Below, one piece after another: positions 1 through 11,925 of a stretch of 64,000 nucleotides of DNA. The notes beneath the pieces were generated by a model. That model did not search any database, was not told where the DNA came from, and saw only the letters and a program-made list of their open reading frames with translations. A program made the translations under genes and the position numbers. Each line of letters begins with the position of its first letter. Position 1 is the first letter of the stretch. The DNA comes from Oscheius onirici (Eukaryota; Nematoda; Chromadorea; Rhabditida; Rhabditidae), in assembly GCA_932521025.1 (NCBI GenBank), contig OW051469.1, positions 3,484,398 through 3,548,397 of the forward strand. Direction: 5' to 3'.

Positions 1-60
1 GTCAATGTTTCCAGACAGGAAAAATCATGCAGTCTGTTTGCTTGCTGTGTGCAAAACATC

Positions 61-330
61 TTTCTTTACTAAATTGCAATGGCGTCCGTCTGTCCGTCCG
101 TCCGTAGTGGTGTCCGCAGTTGTCGAGACTAGCGTAACATGTCAAGTTTTGTCATGTTAATCTTTTATCGAACGAGATACGTTTTTTTAGGGGAACACGT
201 CTGGGGGAATCTAAACTATCTTAAAAAATACTACCGCAATGGTGTTTGGTAATCAAAACTTGAACAGCCGTTGTTACGTATGCGAGCGCCGCAGGAGCAT
301 GGGCGGCGAAAGCCGTCGTAGACGGCTGGT
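61..330 (+). repeat. Dispersed repeat with Helitron-like 3' hairpin end
   Basis: This block recurs in reverse orientation at 55374-55620, with the same order of motifs (a CCGT-rich stretch, a GTCGAGACTAGCGTAACATG run, an AAAACTTG segment). It ends in the hairpin GCCGTCGTAGACGGC (312-326) followed by CTGGT. A short terminal hairpin followed by CTRRT is the classic 3' end of Helitron transposons. Similar hairpin ends lie near 22184, 37340, 45654 and 55380. No coding capacity is visible, so a non-autonomous element is inferred. Confidence 0.5.
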
Positions 331-513
331 CCACAATAAATTGCATCTTCTATGCCTTTGAACGAAAAAATCCAAGTTATTGTCTTGATTTTGACTTGTC
401 GTGACAGACTTAATCCCTGGCATAACAGTTAGCCAGGGATTAGTGATTTGTTCTGAAAATGGCGACTTTTAGCGTCTGTAGCTCGGTTATCTTTGAAAAT
501 AAACCTTATAAAG

Positions 514-1199
514 TATCTGGATTTGTGAAAAAGTGGATTCTTTAGACAAAGAGGGATTTGTCTTTACCCTGTGTTTTCTTTTAGGAGACCGGACAAAAAG
601 TGAACAATACAATGTGGATTATAAGAACTCAACAAAAAGTGAACAATATTGCGCACAAAGGTCAAATCCACGTCTTTCCTCAGAGAACCAGAAAAACTAA
701 ATCGAGAGAATTTTCAAAGACCAGTTGTTTTTTTTTGCACTATATTTCCGTTCATTCCGAAATCGACAACTGAAGTATTCTAGTTTCAATTGGATGAACT
801 TGAAAGAAAGTTTAGAATTTAGTCACATTCTAGTCGAGCGACTGTGACGAAGCTGGTGGCCTCACCTCCGGGACATATTTTGCGTTAAAACTTTCTGAGT
901 ATAAAGGTTCAAAAGGTTACATTGGAGTGCATGAAATAAGTTCTGATAGAACACGACTCTTGTTAATTTTAGTCATCTGGTCTGAACATTAAAATGTCTA
1001 TAATTCTTAAAAATAAGACGTCTGGTTCTCTGAGGAAAGACGTGGATTTGACCTTTGTGCGCAATATTGTTCACTTTTTGTTGAGTTCTTATAATCCACA
1101 TTGTATTGTTCACTTTTTGTCCGGTCTCCTAAAAGAAAACACAGGGTAAAGACAAATCCCTCTTTGTCTAAAGAATCCACTTTTTCACAAATCCAGATT
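514..1199. repeat. Foldback element, about 180-bp inverted arms
   Basis: Bases about 517-698 are repeated as their reverse complement at about 1022-1199 with few mismatches; the spacer is about 320 bp. The arms contain repeated copies of a CAAAAAGTGAACAAT motif. Open frames inside are short and follow the repeat, so they are not genes. This is a palindromic non-autonomous transposon or MITE-like foldback of unknown superfamily. Confidence 0.8.
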
Positions 1200-2459
1200 G
1201 TTCACTTTTTGTCAAAATTCATGGAATTTACGAAAAGAGGTTCTCTATACACAAGCAAAAAGTGTGAACCATCGTTTCCGATTCAATTTTGCACCGACAC
1301 CAGATCGAGACCAGATCGGTCAGAACTTCGATGTCGAGCTACTCCGAGCTGCTCCGCAACGGTGTCGAGCTGCTCCAAGAAAGGATCGGGCATTTCCCAC
1401 TACCTTTCGAATTTTACAGGGCCAGATAAGAAGCAGAAAACTACCATACTCCCTCGTTCCTAAAAGTATCGGCGATTGACCGACTAGTAAACTCAGAATA
1501 TCTACTTTGCGACTTTGGATGATGACGGGGAACGGTCGAATACGATAACAAAAAGTTGCCAGAGCGTGGCTGAAGTCAATTCCTGCTCAAAACAATTTAG
1601 CAAAAAGGTTTGCAGAAGCGCGGGATCGAACCCGGGTCGTGTGGGCGGATTGGTGACCCTTAACAATACACAATCTTTTTCGGTAAAAAAATTTTCAAGT
1701 CCAAAAATGCAGAGCATAGAGGAATGATCCGGGTCGAAAAACAAAATTCTAAAAGATATCCCCTCTGAGATAAACTTAGTTATAGCTCTATCCAAAGTTT
1801 CAGAGAAAACTTCGCAAAAATGAGCCCGCAAAACGCGCACAATCGCGGACGGCGGACGTTTTGGAAAACCGGAACTTTGTCTAACTTTCTAATTTTTTGA
1901 GCTATCGACTTGAAAATAGGGCTCTAGGGGTAACTTTTTACGCTGAATCCGATGAAATTGGTCCCGAAACCTGAAAATGGTTTTGGCGCGCGCTGCGCGC
2001 GATTTTATGCTTAGTGCGTTCTGCACTAATGGGAGGCAAAGCCAAATCGTGCGATAGTAATTCGAAATCAGCGCAATTTTCTCTACAAGACCCATGTTTC
2101 CGTTTAAAGTCGAAAAAAGGTCCGGACACTCGCTTTAAAGTACAAGATTCGCAACGACCTTTCACTGGTAGAAGTAGGGATTCCCCACTTTTCTTAGGGT
2201 TTTCCCGTCTCATCAAATCCATCCTTCGTTTGAAGGCTGCCACAAAAAATCTACCGAAATTAGGACTAACGAGGGAAGCCTGTCAGGTCAACTCGGAGTT
2301 TGAGGTCGAGTATAGTGTCATTCGATAGCCCATGGCAAATAGATTCCGGGGTATATTTTCAATTTTGCAGAATACCTTCCTAGACCGAGATATGGACGAT
2401 TTAAAAACGGTCACACCCGTACCGTGAAACATATTGCGCGGGATCGGCATCTAAAAACA
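1200..2459. other. Gene-free stretch with tRNA-like B box
   Basis: No supported gene. On the minus strand near 1617-1672 there is a tRNA-like promoter core: GGGTTCGATCC (a B box) preceded by a CGACCC stem half. The same core occurs on the plus strand at about 37009-37062, where the flanks also share TTGTTAAGRGTC, so this is a dispersed Pol III-type repeat, not a tRNA gene. Around 1986-2040 there is a GC-rich palindromic patch (GCGCGCGCTGCGCGC). Confidence 0.5.
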
Positions 2460-3138
2460 TGGCAGCGTGGCCCAATGGTGTGTGGTCCAGTCTCATGATC
2501 ATTTGGTCATGGGTTCAATTCTATTTTCTTTTTTTTCGTTTTTGTTTTTCACCTTTTGATTCTTCTTGTGTTTTTCATCACTTTTTGGATAATTTTGGAT
2601 GTAAACAAGATCGAAAGATATTTTCCAGCTTCTAGGTGATTTTTGGAGAGAAAATAATTTTCGACCTAATTCCGACTCTGTGACTTGATCATTAAAAATT
2701 TTCAAAATCATAAAGTGATGTCCAATTGGTTTAGGTATCTCCAGTGACACATTTTGGTAGAAATGATGATTGATATTGTGCTCTATGATCTGCTTCTGTG
2801 CTTTACCCCTTAAAACAAACTTCATAAACCAAATGGAATACCCACCTAGAGACTCACACGTATCGAATTTGTCACTCTCACTTCATCATGAGTGATTCAG
2901 AAAATACCTAAACCAATTGGACATCACTTTATGATTTTGAAAATTTTTAATGATCTTTCTTAATGAAAATTATTTTCTCTCCAAAAATAACCTAGGAGCC
3001 GGAAAATACCTTTCGATCTTGTTTACATCTAAAAAGTGATGAAAAACACAAGAAGAATCAAAAGGTGAAAAACAAAAACGAAAAAAAAGAAAATAGAATT
3101 GAACCCATGACCAAATGATCATGAGACTGGACCAGGCT
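2460..3138. repeat. Foldback element with tRNA-like promoter at its edge
   Basis: Bases 2487-2745 recur as reverse complement at 2906-3135. At the left edge, 2460-2525 carries an A-box-like GTGGCCCAATGG and a B-box-like GGGTTCAATTC, spaced as in tRNA-derived SINEs. The B box lies within the inverted arm and so is present on both ends. A tRNA-derived element that became palindromic is the simplest reading; alternatives are a chance insertion beside a SINE. Confidence 0.75.
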
Positions 3139-3335
3139 TGTTGATTCTGGGTTGTTGCGCTGCGCTGCGGCCAGGTTGGACTTTGCGGCGGGCTAAAAAA
3201 ATTCATTTCGCATTTTTTTTGTTTCCAAATACGTCCCCCGATAAGATTTAGTTTTGCCATCAGAAAAAATAGAAGAAAATGCGGATTTTTGACGAGATTC
3301 GGTAAAAATAGTAGGGATTTTTTTTTCAAGAAATG

Positions 3336-3695
3336 ACGGCAAAGCCAAGTGCTCGTTCTGCTGCAAGATCTATTCGGTTACCAAAAGCAGTACAACGACA
3401 CTCCTGCGACATTTGAACAAACACCCGGAATTTCGCCAGAAGCTCAAGGAAAAATCAGAAACTGTAGGAAACCAGCCATTTTTGAAAAAAATCTTTCCCT
3501 GCAAAGCTACAAGAAGATTCTACAGCTGCTTTAGCTCGCATGATTGCCGGATCATTCCTTTCTCTTCGAATCGTGGAACAGACTTCGTTCAAAGGCTTCG
3601 TTTATTCTCTCAATTCACAATATCAAATACTGTCTCGAAGAAAAATTGTCAAGGTTCTGAGGAAAGAAGCACAAGCTATTAAAGATGAAGACTGA
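3336..3695 (+). pseudogene. hAT-type transposase N-terminal fragment (BED zinc finger), frameshifted
   Basis: One frame encodes a BED zinc finger: AKCSFC supplies the two cysteines and RHLNKHPEF the two histidines, with KSSTTTLLRHL between them, typical of hAT transposases and BED proteins. About 60 residues on, the frame is lost and a second frame continues with ALARMIAGSFLSL and YQILSRRKI, which resembles the first helical block of hAT transposases. It stops at TGA 3693-3695. Switching frames needs a 1-base indel or an unseen intron, and no DDE catalytic region follows, so this is a broken remnant. Confidence 0.7.
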
Positions 3696-3759
3696 TATTT
3701 GTTTTTGTTATTTCCGTTTGTTGAGAGAAATAAACTTTTCACTCTTGTATGTATTGTAA

Positions 3760-3815
3760 GACTCGACTCGGCTCGACTCGACTCGACATGGCCCACGAGC
3801 TGACTCGACTCGGGT
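3760..3815. repeat. CTCGA-rich simple repeat
   Basis: A run built of ACTCG and GCTCG units. A related GAGCC-rich patch lies at 13665-13725 and a GAGCGCGAGC-rich patch at 8925-9020. The stretch 3816-4302 holds no supported gene. Confidence 0.7.
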
Positions 3816-4302
3816 CCGTACATTCATGTTCGCCTTCGATAAGAACATGCCTATCCTGCACAAATTCGTAAGCTTTTTAACAATTTCCAAAAAATTGTAG
3901 TCATTTTGCAGAACGAGTTCGCCAAAAACATGTATTCATCTTGGCACGTTCATGTTTTAGACGGCCGGATGAATCTGACACCCCGCCCGATTCATCAATC
4001 GGAACTCGTCCGCATCCTTTAAATTTATCTAACTTCTTTTCTGTTTCTTCCATTGTACCGTATTCCATCGGTTGTTTCAGTAAATGATGTTATGTCACAA
4101 TTGTTATGCTCCTTTGTTTAAGTTTTCCTAGCCTTTTCCTATATGACCATAAGTGGAGGAGAGTTATACACCTTTATTCACTGGACGAGACATCCAACAG
4201 AAAATATGTCAGACGTGTTCGCTATTTTACAAGATCGATTTTTACTTCAGAAAAGTACGGGAAAAATGCATAAAATGACAAGATTTTGAGTTGGGAAGTA
4301 GT

Positions 4303-7300
4303 TTACGAGGAAAGAGCTTCAATACGTTCCTTTAGAGCCTTCTTCTGAGCGACAGGCAAGATACGGAACTGTCCCACGCAGAACTTCTCAAAATCGGTGA
4401 CGTCGCCGGAAAAGGTCTTCTTAAGACTATCCTCATTTTCCTCGAGCCAGACAGCGTAGGGATTCAGTCTAAAATCGTGATTTTATCCGCAAAAAAAGGC
4501 AAAAAAAACTGACTTGTTTTCCTTGCCTTTACCAAACTCCAGCTTGGTCTGTTTAGCTACTGGCTTTGCCGCTTCTTCCCGGGTCCGTTTTCGCGGATTT
4601 TCGAACGATTCTTCCAGATGATCGAAGACGGAACCGGAGCCGCTGGATCCCTGCGTCGTCTCGACTGATCTCTGAAAAATGGGACAATATTCATCAGTCT
4701 TTTTATTTTTATCGTTAAAAACTCGATTGTTCGACTCAGAAAGACCTCCAGTTCCATTTAGGGAACTGGTGGAAAGTGAGAGTCGACTGTCTGTCCGGGC
4801 TATGCTTTTTGCCGAAAGTGTGCCGAAGAAGCTATGAAAAAACTTCTTCGGTGCGTTTTCGGCATATAATTTCTACAAAAAAAATCATGTCGGATTCGAT
4901 AGAACGAGCAATTCCCTAAGGAACCTAAGAATCTTTAAGAAGTGCGATAAAAGGGGCAAAATATCGTAGCCTTTCAAAATTTTCAAGCCAAAAGTGCATT
5001 ATCCAATGTGTTCCTCACCAGGAACCAGACATGTGCGATCGGTCCGGTCCGAAAATTCACCAAAATCACCGCGCATGTAACGAATTATCCCACCTAAGCA
5101 GCGTCAGGGACGGCCTAATTCTTTACATGCGCGGTGATTTTGGTGAATTTTTCTAACCGGACTGGACCGTGTCGAGGAACCTAAACGGATAGTCTTTGTC
5201 TTTGACCGGACAGCCAGACCGGTCTTTTTTTTTTCAAGAAAAAAGAGGCTGACTTTCTGGTAAGCACGTCATGGACTAACGGATGCTGACAAAAAACCGG
5301 TTCCTTACCTTGAAAGGATTCTTCGAGAAGGTCCGCACCGGCGAAGATGCCATCGAAACGTCCAGATCCACCGTTCCTCTCAGCGAGCTCATCTCACTGC
5401 CGGGATCCTGTGAATCGGCAAAAATGTCCGTCTGAGAGCTGACGATGCTCTCAGAGACGATAGCCATTGATCTCCTGGCCATGACGACTCGTTTGGGGGC
5501 CAAAAAGTCGTCCTGTCGGGCAGAGCTTGCTGTTTGACTCTCATTGTCTCGTCCAAAGGCGGCAATCTATATTTTTCTGCTATGTTTAAACAAAATCATT
5601 CTAACCTTCTCAGAGAGCACATTTCTTCTGGATTTTGAGGCAAAATTGACGAGAGCCTGGATTCCCTTGGTCGAAGAGACGAGCTGGGCCAGTTCAAAGG
5701 CTCGGGTTTCTCTTTCACTCTTACAGGCCAAGGCGAAAAGTTTGACGATGCATTGAAGGTGTTTGGCCATCAGGGACTGAAAAAGGAAGTGTATAGTCTG
5801 TATAAAAAGATAGAGTGCAATTTTGAGCACCGAGACCCATTTATCACAGAAACTTTAGACACTCTGGCAAGATACGCAGTCAAAATATGTAATTTAGCTG
5901 CAAAGAACTAAGAGTTCCACCCCTGGATACTCAGCTACATGTAAAATATTCTTTCGTCTTCAAGCCTTTGGCTAGCGGGTGCATCTGAGGGGCCAGATAG
6001 CGAGGGGCTTTAAACGTTCCACAGTGCCCAATTGTTCCCAGGAACGTCTTTACTTCGTAGCAAGGTACTACCAATTTACCGACTTTCGGGAAGGGTAGAA
6101 GCCTTGGTTGGGCTGAGGCGGGGATCGAACTTGTGACCCTTCGATTGACGCTGGCGCCTCCTGCCACTGCGCCAACCCGCTACATGTAAGCAGTCATATC
6201 ATAAATTTAGGCCAAATAGGAAGAATTCGATGAGTATCCAACTTTTGCCGCAAACGAGTCTCTCAGCGTAAATACAAAAAATACTTACATTGATCTCTCC
6301 ACCCGACTTGATGGCTTCATTCTGATCGAGCTCGTTGAGCAGCAGCTCCTCCTCAAATTTCGATTTTTCCGCTTCCGGCTGACAAAGTGGCAGTTGCCAG
6401 GGAGCGATAGTTGGCGCCAATTTCAGCGAAATCAGCGGATGTTTTGAGCCGCGACAGTACAAATATCGGAATTGTTTCTGCGCGCCATCCATGACGGCAA
6501 TTGGCCAAAGTGCGTCGGATTTCGAGCGACAGATTGTGAATCCTTCGAAGATTGGCAGCCAGAAGCCACCGTGGCTTAGAATTCGGACAGAGTCTGGAAT
6601 TTTGAGGTTACAAGTGTTTAACAAAAGGCTTACGGGAAGAATCAACCACACAGAGCTTTCCTTCGCTAGTGTAGCCGGACCATGTTATCGTCTCTCCTGG
6701 CCGTACTGGGACGTTGACAGTCGAGACATTCGATTGTGACTGGAACCAGCGTCTCGGATCGAGGTCGTAGACTGTGGCGATATACTGAAAATCAAAATAT
6801 GGAATGGTGTTTGGAGGTAGGATCGTATAATGCAACGAAATGAACTGATGGATGGTTTATTGATGCCAAATCTAGCAAATTCTGGTAGAGACCCTGGTTT
6901 TGTTACTCTTGACAATTGCAAAATATGCCGGCCAGGATTGCCATGTCTCACCAAACAAAATTTGCTTAGGAGACTAAACGGAAGGCGGCAGTGTTCCCAA
7001 AAAAGTGCGTCTTTGGAAAATTCAGGGCATCAAATGAGATGGCATGTCTTCAAACTATTAGGGCGCGTCAAAAGTCCTTGTAATTAGTTCTACAGCTACC
7101 CTTCAAACTGATCGGATCGGTCCGGGATTGTTCCTGGGGGTAATCGACCTCGAAAAGAAATATTGAGAGCTTTTGGGACAGTTTGGATTTTGGGATCAAG
7201 GGTTACGGTAGCTTTAAAAATCGGCCAAAAAACGTATTTTCGCGATAACTTTTTGGTATAAGGAGATACAAAAAAAATGGTCAACTACAAAAAATTCATG

Positions 7301-10300
7301 TAAAATATCAGCTCCATATTTTTTGAAATAAAGGCTAGGGAGCGATTTTGAATCCAAAATTTGCACCATGTACTCCCCCTCATGGTGATTTTTTGAGAAA
7401 ACTAGCGATCCAATCGAGCTGATATTTTACAGGGGTGATATTTAGCCCAGTAAAATGCTACTGTTAAAAAACAAAAAGATTTTCTCTCGGCGGACTCGAA
7501 CCCGGGTCGTTCCAGCGTGAAATTTCACAAACCCACTACACCAAAATGCGAAAATTTGAAAGTCGAATAACTTTTTGCGCGAAAGAATAAAATACGTTTT
7601 TCAAAAAAAGAAAGATGCGTCTCGATGAGCTGAGTTTTTTTATAGTTGACCATTTTTTTTGTATCTCCTTACACCAAAAAGTTATCGCGAAAATACGCTT
7701 TTTGGCCGATTTTTAAAGCTACCCTTGATCCCAAAATCCAAACTGTCCCAAAAGCTCTCAATATTTTTTTTTGGAGGTCGATTACCCCCAGGAACAATCC
7801 CAGACCGATCCGATCAGTTTGAAGGGTAGCTGTAGAACTAATTACAAAGACTTTTGACGCGCCCCAATAGGACAGACCAAAAAACTTAGGAAACGAGCGG
7901 TCTAGTCGCTCTGAAAAAAAAATGGATAGAATGAAAGCAGCATGTCTTTTTCAGGATTCGCTTGAACAACAGACGCTGACTACAGAATCTGTAGTACAGA
8001 TACCACAATACCTACAGTAAGCCGCGATTGTCCTAAAACTGCAGCAATCTCCGCTAATCCTACGTTTATGAGTTGAAAGGCTCAATACGACATGCAAAAA
8101 GAACACTCTAACCTGGATAATATAGCCAAAAAGACAGTTGGTAAAAGTGATAAAAACCCACATTATGCTGGGCATTTCTCCTCTCCTTCTCTGTCTTTTC
8201 GAAATATTCACTGCCGGCAATAGAGACGATGGACACTCTCGTATCGAAACAGCAAGCCGTCAACGACGGTCCCGGATGCGCAATAACACAGCGCTGCGTT
8301 CCCTGAAGGGTGAAGACTCTCAAATTGCGTTGATCTGTCAGCACTGTGATCATCTTCCGTGACACCTAAATTACTTGCTTTTTGGGCAAAAACAGACAAA
8401 TACCAAGATATCGATGGGATTTTCTCCTTTTGGCAGATTCGTCGTCCATTTTCTGTTTGTTCCATCCCAGGCTGTCACGTGATGAACCCACAGTTCGGCT
8501 AGTTCATCGGAATCTTCGACCGTATTGGCTAGGGCAATGGCCTCATCGGACAAATCTCCCAGACTGTAGTTGGCGCTATTTTCGAAGATTACCTCGGAAT
8601 GGATGCTCGCGTTGTGGAATTCAATCTGAAAAACTGAATTTTTTAAAATATAAAGGTGGTATAATCTGCCTAAGCCTATGAATACGCTATTCTTGTTTAT
8701 TGTGAGACCCACACATGCCAACAAGGGATATTCAGTCAAACTGGCTCAGGTTTTGTCTCTCTTGAACCATTTGGCTCCTTGTAGCTTTGGCTGAGCATTA
8801 GATACTCAGCTAAGATTTCTCTCAATCGAATTCTTTCATTTCTACAACGAACGAGCATACAGTCTGGTCCAAACCATTTCTTCAGAAAGGCAAAGGTCGG
8901 TCCAGACCAGGGTTGGGCGAGCAGCGATTTTTTGTGCGAGCCCGAGCGCGAGCAGACCTCTCAATTTTAGCGCGAGTGCGAGCACAAGCAGATTATTTGC
9001 TCGCATGCGAGCGCGAGCACTTTCCCAAATATGGAAATTGGACTTTTTCGATTTTTATCAATCATTTTCGATATTTTTTGACCTTATTTATTATTGTAGA
9101 ATATCTTATTTGGAACGTTTTGATACCAAAACGACCAAAAAAAAATCGGAAAAAAATATAAAAATCGAAAAAGGATAAGCAAAATTGGAGACATTATTTC
9201 AAAATCTTTTTTATTTTTTTTTTACAATTAATTTTTTACAACAAATTTTTATTTTTTTTTTACAATCAATTTTACGATTTTACAATTAAGCAGCAGCAGC
9301 GCGTTTGATTTGGGCTCAAACAACAAGGGTTCTATTGCGGACCATGTTGCTTTCGATCTTACAAGAATACTAGAAGGCCGTGACATTGAAAACAGCCTAT
9401 TTCCCGATTTCTGCCGTATTTGTAAAGTTCACAAACCTCAATATTGTTAGCATCTTCGTCTTTGACGCTCCTTATCATGCCAAAACCGTTCCATTTGATA
9501 TATCTCGTGACTGACGTCTTCGGCGTCGATCCCGAAGCGAAATGGCTGGGAATGGAAGGCGGCTCGTATTCGACAATCTGCGTGACTTTTTGGACGACGG
9601 GTCCCCTTGTTTCTAGGCCTCCGAAATCGTCGGTAATATGTTCTCTCTCGGCTCCGTCTTTGTCGAAATAGTCGTCGAGTGTTGACTGATTCGTGTAGCC
9701 GAATTTCTTCTTGATGGCTCCGATATCGATGGAAACTGCAATTCTTTGTTGGAAATACGAAGAAATGGAAATTACGTCTAGTATCTTCATCTGCTGCGTC
9801 GTCCAAGAATATATCAGCGGGTCTTTTCTGCTCGGTATCGTCTTCTTCGTCGTCAGAGTCCAAAATTCGTCTTTTCTTCTTGGTCACGTCAACCTGAAAG
9901 AATAAATTGTAGCCCTTTTGAGAGTCTAAATGGCGCTGACAGTGAACAACTAAGAAATGGGCTGAATGAAGAGATGTGATGTTTAGATTCACCGTTTGCG
10001 ACAAGCACTGTACTTTCTCACGAAGAGAGAGAACAAGTAAAGACTCACTTCAACGGGCTCTCGAGCTCCTACCGGCTTCTGAAGCTTGAGCGGAACGGCA
10101 TTTTTGACGAGACACATGCCCTCATTCGAGTCGACAACAATGACGCTCCTCGTGTCGAAGGGAGCGAAATGGAGCCCAGTAATGAATGTCTTTCCGGGAC
10201 TGTTTCGATTGTACTCGTACTGCGCGACAAAGGATTTGTCCGCTAGATTCCAGAGACAAATTTGGCAACTCATTGTACTGGCGACAAGAATTCTGCCACA

Positions 10301-11283
10301 TGGCAAGAGAGTACAGACGGAGAAGGCATCCAGATCTCTTCCGGGCGCTTTGAGACTGTCTCCGTCGACTGTCCAGTCGCCTCTAGAAATGATTTTGATG
10401 GTTCCGGTGCCGGGAACGTAGAGAAAATCGCCATCACGACTCCAAACCATCTCCACACGCGGGTAATCGACGGTGATCGTGTTGACGGCGGGAAAAACGC
10501 TGGCAATTTTGGCGACTTGGGGAGTTTCTTCCTCGGTGGCCTCTCGGAGGTTGAGAACCACAATGGAGCCGTCGGATATTGCTGCGGCGAGGAACTGAAA
10601 GATGAACGCATTTTAGGTTGATGGAAAGGGAAAAATAACATATTTTGTCAAATTGTTCAACTATCAGCACGTACTTCTTGTTTAGGATCAATCTTCACGC
10701 AAAGAATCTCTCCGTCGACTTCGACATTGGCCAAGGCGTCTTCTCCATCCAATTTCGTCACTTTGATGATGAATTCGCTAAAAGTTACTCGTTTTCCAGT
10801 AAAAATCCCAAAATTACCTGCTTCCTGCGGCCAAAAACTCAGCGCTGGCATCGATGGACGTTGGCTCGAGGTTGAAGGTCATCAGCGGTGTGATTTCCTC
10901 GAGATTGTCGAAGCTGGCCATTCCGACGCGTTTCTTGTCTAAGCCGCTGATCAAATCCATCTCTAGGTAGCCGAAATAGACGTTGTTTCCCTGGAAATTT
11001 TATAATTTTAATCCAAAAACAACCAACCTGCCAAGAGACGATTGAATAGGTCTGTTCTCCGACATTTTTCACATCGGCCGAGCTCTTTTCTGTCGTGAAC
11101 GTCTTCTCATCCCAGACGTATAGTGTTCCGTCTGTTCCGCAGGTTATAAACTTAATAAAATGTTGGGAAATACATGAAAAACGACCTTACTTTGTTCGCA
11201 TGACCACCTTTTCCATCGCTGACGATTGAAACGGCTCCCGGCCCGTGTAGACTTCTAATGTCGCTGAATGTGGCAGCTGACAT
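4303..11283 (-). CDS. WDHD1: WDHD1 / CTF4 / AND-1 replisome scaffold protein
   Basis: Orthologue of WDHD1 (yeast Ctf4), the trimeric adaptor that ties DNA polymerase alpha-primase and other partners to the CMG helicase at replication forks in the nucleus. The start is ATG 11283-11281. Exons I could place: 11283-11191, 11150-11028, 10990-10818, 10777-10675, 10594-10049, 9893-9776, 9735-9437, 8625-8404, and a ninth from 8365 to about 8210. Further exons lie near 6786-6635, 6594-6291, 5776-5606, 5560-5305 and 4675-4515, and the last runs 4468-4303. The first 350 residues are WD40 repeats (for example LYVWDEKT, ICLWNLADKS). Then come an acidic/basic linker and the SepB/Ctf4 core, starting KWNGFGMIRS and running through IEFHNASIH, KSERETRAFELAQL and VNFASKSRRNV. 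The C-terminus (NPYAVWLEENE ... FCVGQFRILP) matches the vertebrate WDHD1 HMG-box. The join between the ninth exon and the exon starting at 6786 is not resolved; that intron holds a foldback element. About 900 residues in all. Confidence 0.93.
4807..4863. repeat. Short imperfect hairpin in WDHD1 intron
   Basis: TGCCGAAAGTGTGCCGAAGA pairs with the downstream TCTTCGGTGCGTTTTCGGCA with only a few mismatches around a roughly 10-base loop. The size and imperfect pairing are like a small pre-miRNA, but a decayed MITE would look the same. No expression evidence is available. Confidence 0.5.
5037..5168. repeat. Inverted repeat (about 50-bp arms) in WDHD1 intron
   Basis: The arms begin with CGGTCCGGTCCG and end with CGGACTGGACCG. 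Each contains a perfectly matching 27-base core around CACCAAAATCACCGCG, with a spacer of about 35 bases. It is a small foldback or MITE-like insertion within an intron of the replication gene. Confidence 0.75.
5935..6189 (-). mobile_element. tRNA-derived SINE with 10-bp target-site duplication
   Basis: On the minus strand the element begins GCGGGTTGGCGCAGTGG (A box TGGCGCAGTGG) and has a B box in AAGTTCGATCCCC about 35 bases on, the layout of a tRNA-derived SINE head; the rest is tRNA-unrelated body. It is bounded on the plus strand by the direct repeat CTACATGTAA at 5935-5944 and 6180-6189, a probable target-site duplication. It sits in an intron of WDHD1 in the same orientation as the gene. 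Confidence 0.8.
7058..7870. mobile_element. Foldback transposon with TA duplication, in WDHD1 intron
   Basis: The termini are inverted copies of TTRGGGCGCGTCAAAAGTC, and the arms match for about 230 bp (about 7060-7290 and 7640-7868). TA dinucleotides flank both ends, fitting a TA target. The 340-bp loop carries, on the minus strand at about 7485-7550, an A-box-like TGGTGTAGTGGGT and a B box GGGTTCGAGTCC. A foldback DNA transposon holding a Pol III-like core is therefore inferred. There is no transposase frame. Confidence 0.75.
8905..9030. repeat. GAGCGCGAGC-rich low-complexity repeat
   Basis: Many overlapping copies of GCGAGC and GAGCGCGAGCA, within the long WDHD1 intron between the exon ending at 9437 and the one starting at 8625. 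The adjoining 9030-9300 is AT-rich and shows nothing else. Confidence 0.7.
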
Positions 11284-11925
11284 TCTGAAGTTGATTATTT
11301 TAGATGGGAAAAAGGCCAAAATGGGGGAAAAATTGAGAAGATATAGCAGTCCAAGAAGAATTGGCAAAATAATATTTTCGCGGTCTTTTCTCCGCACAGA
11401 TTTGGCGCGCGATTACTCCTGGGTTTGAAATTGTTTCACTACTTTTTTGGCCAGTATTTTTCTCATTTCTCTTGTAATTTTACTCCCAACCTTGATTCTT
11501 TTTGCTGGAAAATCATGCCCCAGTGATGAAAGCAAAAAAAATCATTATTGTCTAAAACAAGTCACGTAAACATGAAGAACCAAGTCAAGAGCCTTCCTCC
11601 CTAGTTTATTTCTCCGAAATTCAACATTTCCCAATGTCCACCTGTAAACGTGTCTACAATCCGTCTCAAAATCTCTCGAAATCGCTCCCGGCTGGTGGCA
11701 AATCATCCCGTCAGCTGCGTACGCAGTTTCCCGTGACACGTCAGTTGAAACCAGCTTGTTCCTTCGGCTATGCAAATAGAATTCCAGGCTTTTTGACTCC
11801 AAAAAGTCGCTCTTCTTCATTTCTAGGCTGTGAAATAGCTCTTTTTCACTATCTCTCTTACAAATTCTCAACATAAAGCTTTCAGACCCCTCCAAAGTCT
11901 TAAGAGGCGGGTAACTGTACCAAAA
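11284..11925. promoter_or_regulatory. Shared upstream region of WDHD1 and GOT1
   Basis: The two housekeeping genes are divergent, with start codons at 11283 (minus) and 11926 (plus), so this 642-bp gap must contain both promoters. No clear TATA or conserved motif stands out by eye, and the open frames inside are short and unsupported. Confidence 0.5.

Noticed and set aside
6100-6185. Possible tRNA gene on the minus strand
   Set aside because: A and B boxes are present, but no acceptor or anticodon stem can be paired and it is bounded by a target duplication, so it is a SINE.
7485-7560. Possible tRNA gene in the WDHD1 intron
   Set aside because: The box sequences are there but a cloverleaf does not form and it lies in the loop of a foldback element.
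9447-10004. Open frame of 185 codons on the minus strand inside WDHD1
   Set aside because: It runs through a 40-bp intron and out of frame with the next exon; the spliced reading gives conserved WDHD1 sequence instead.
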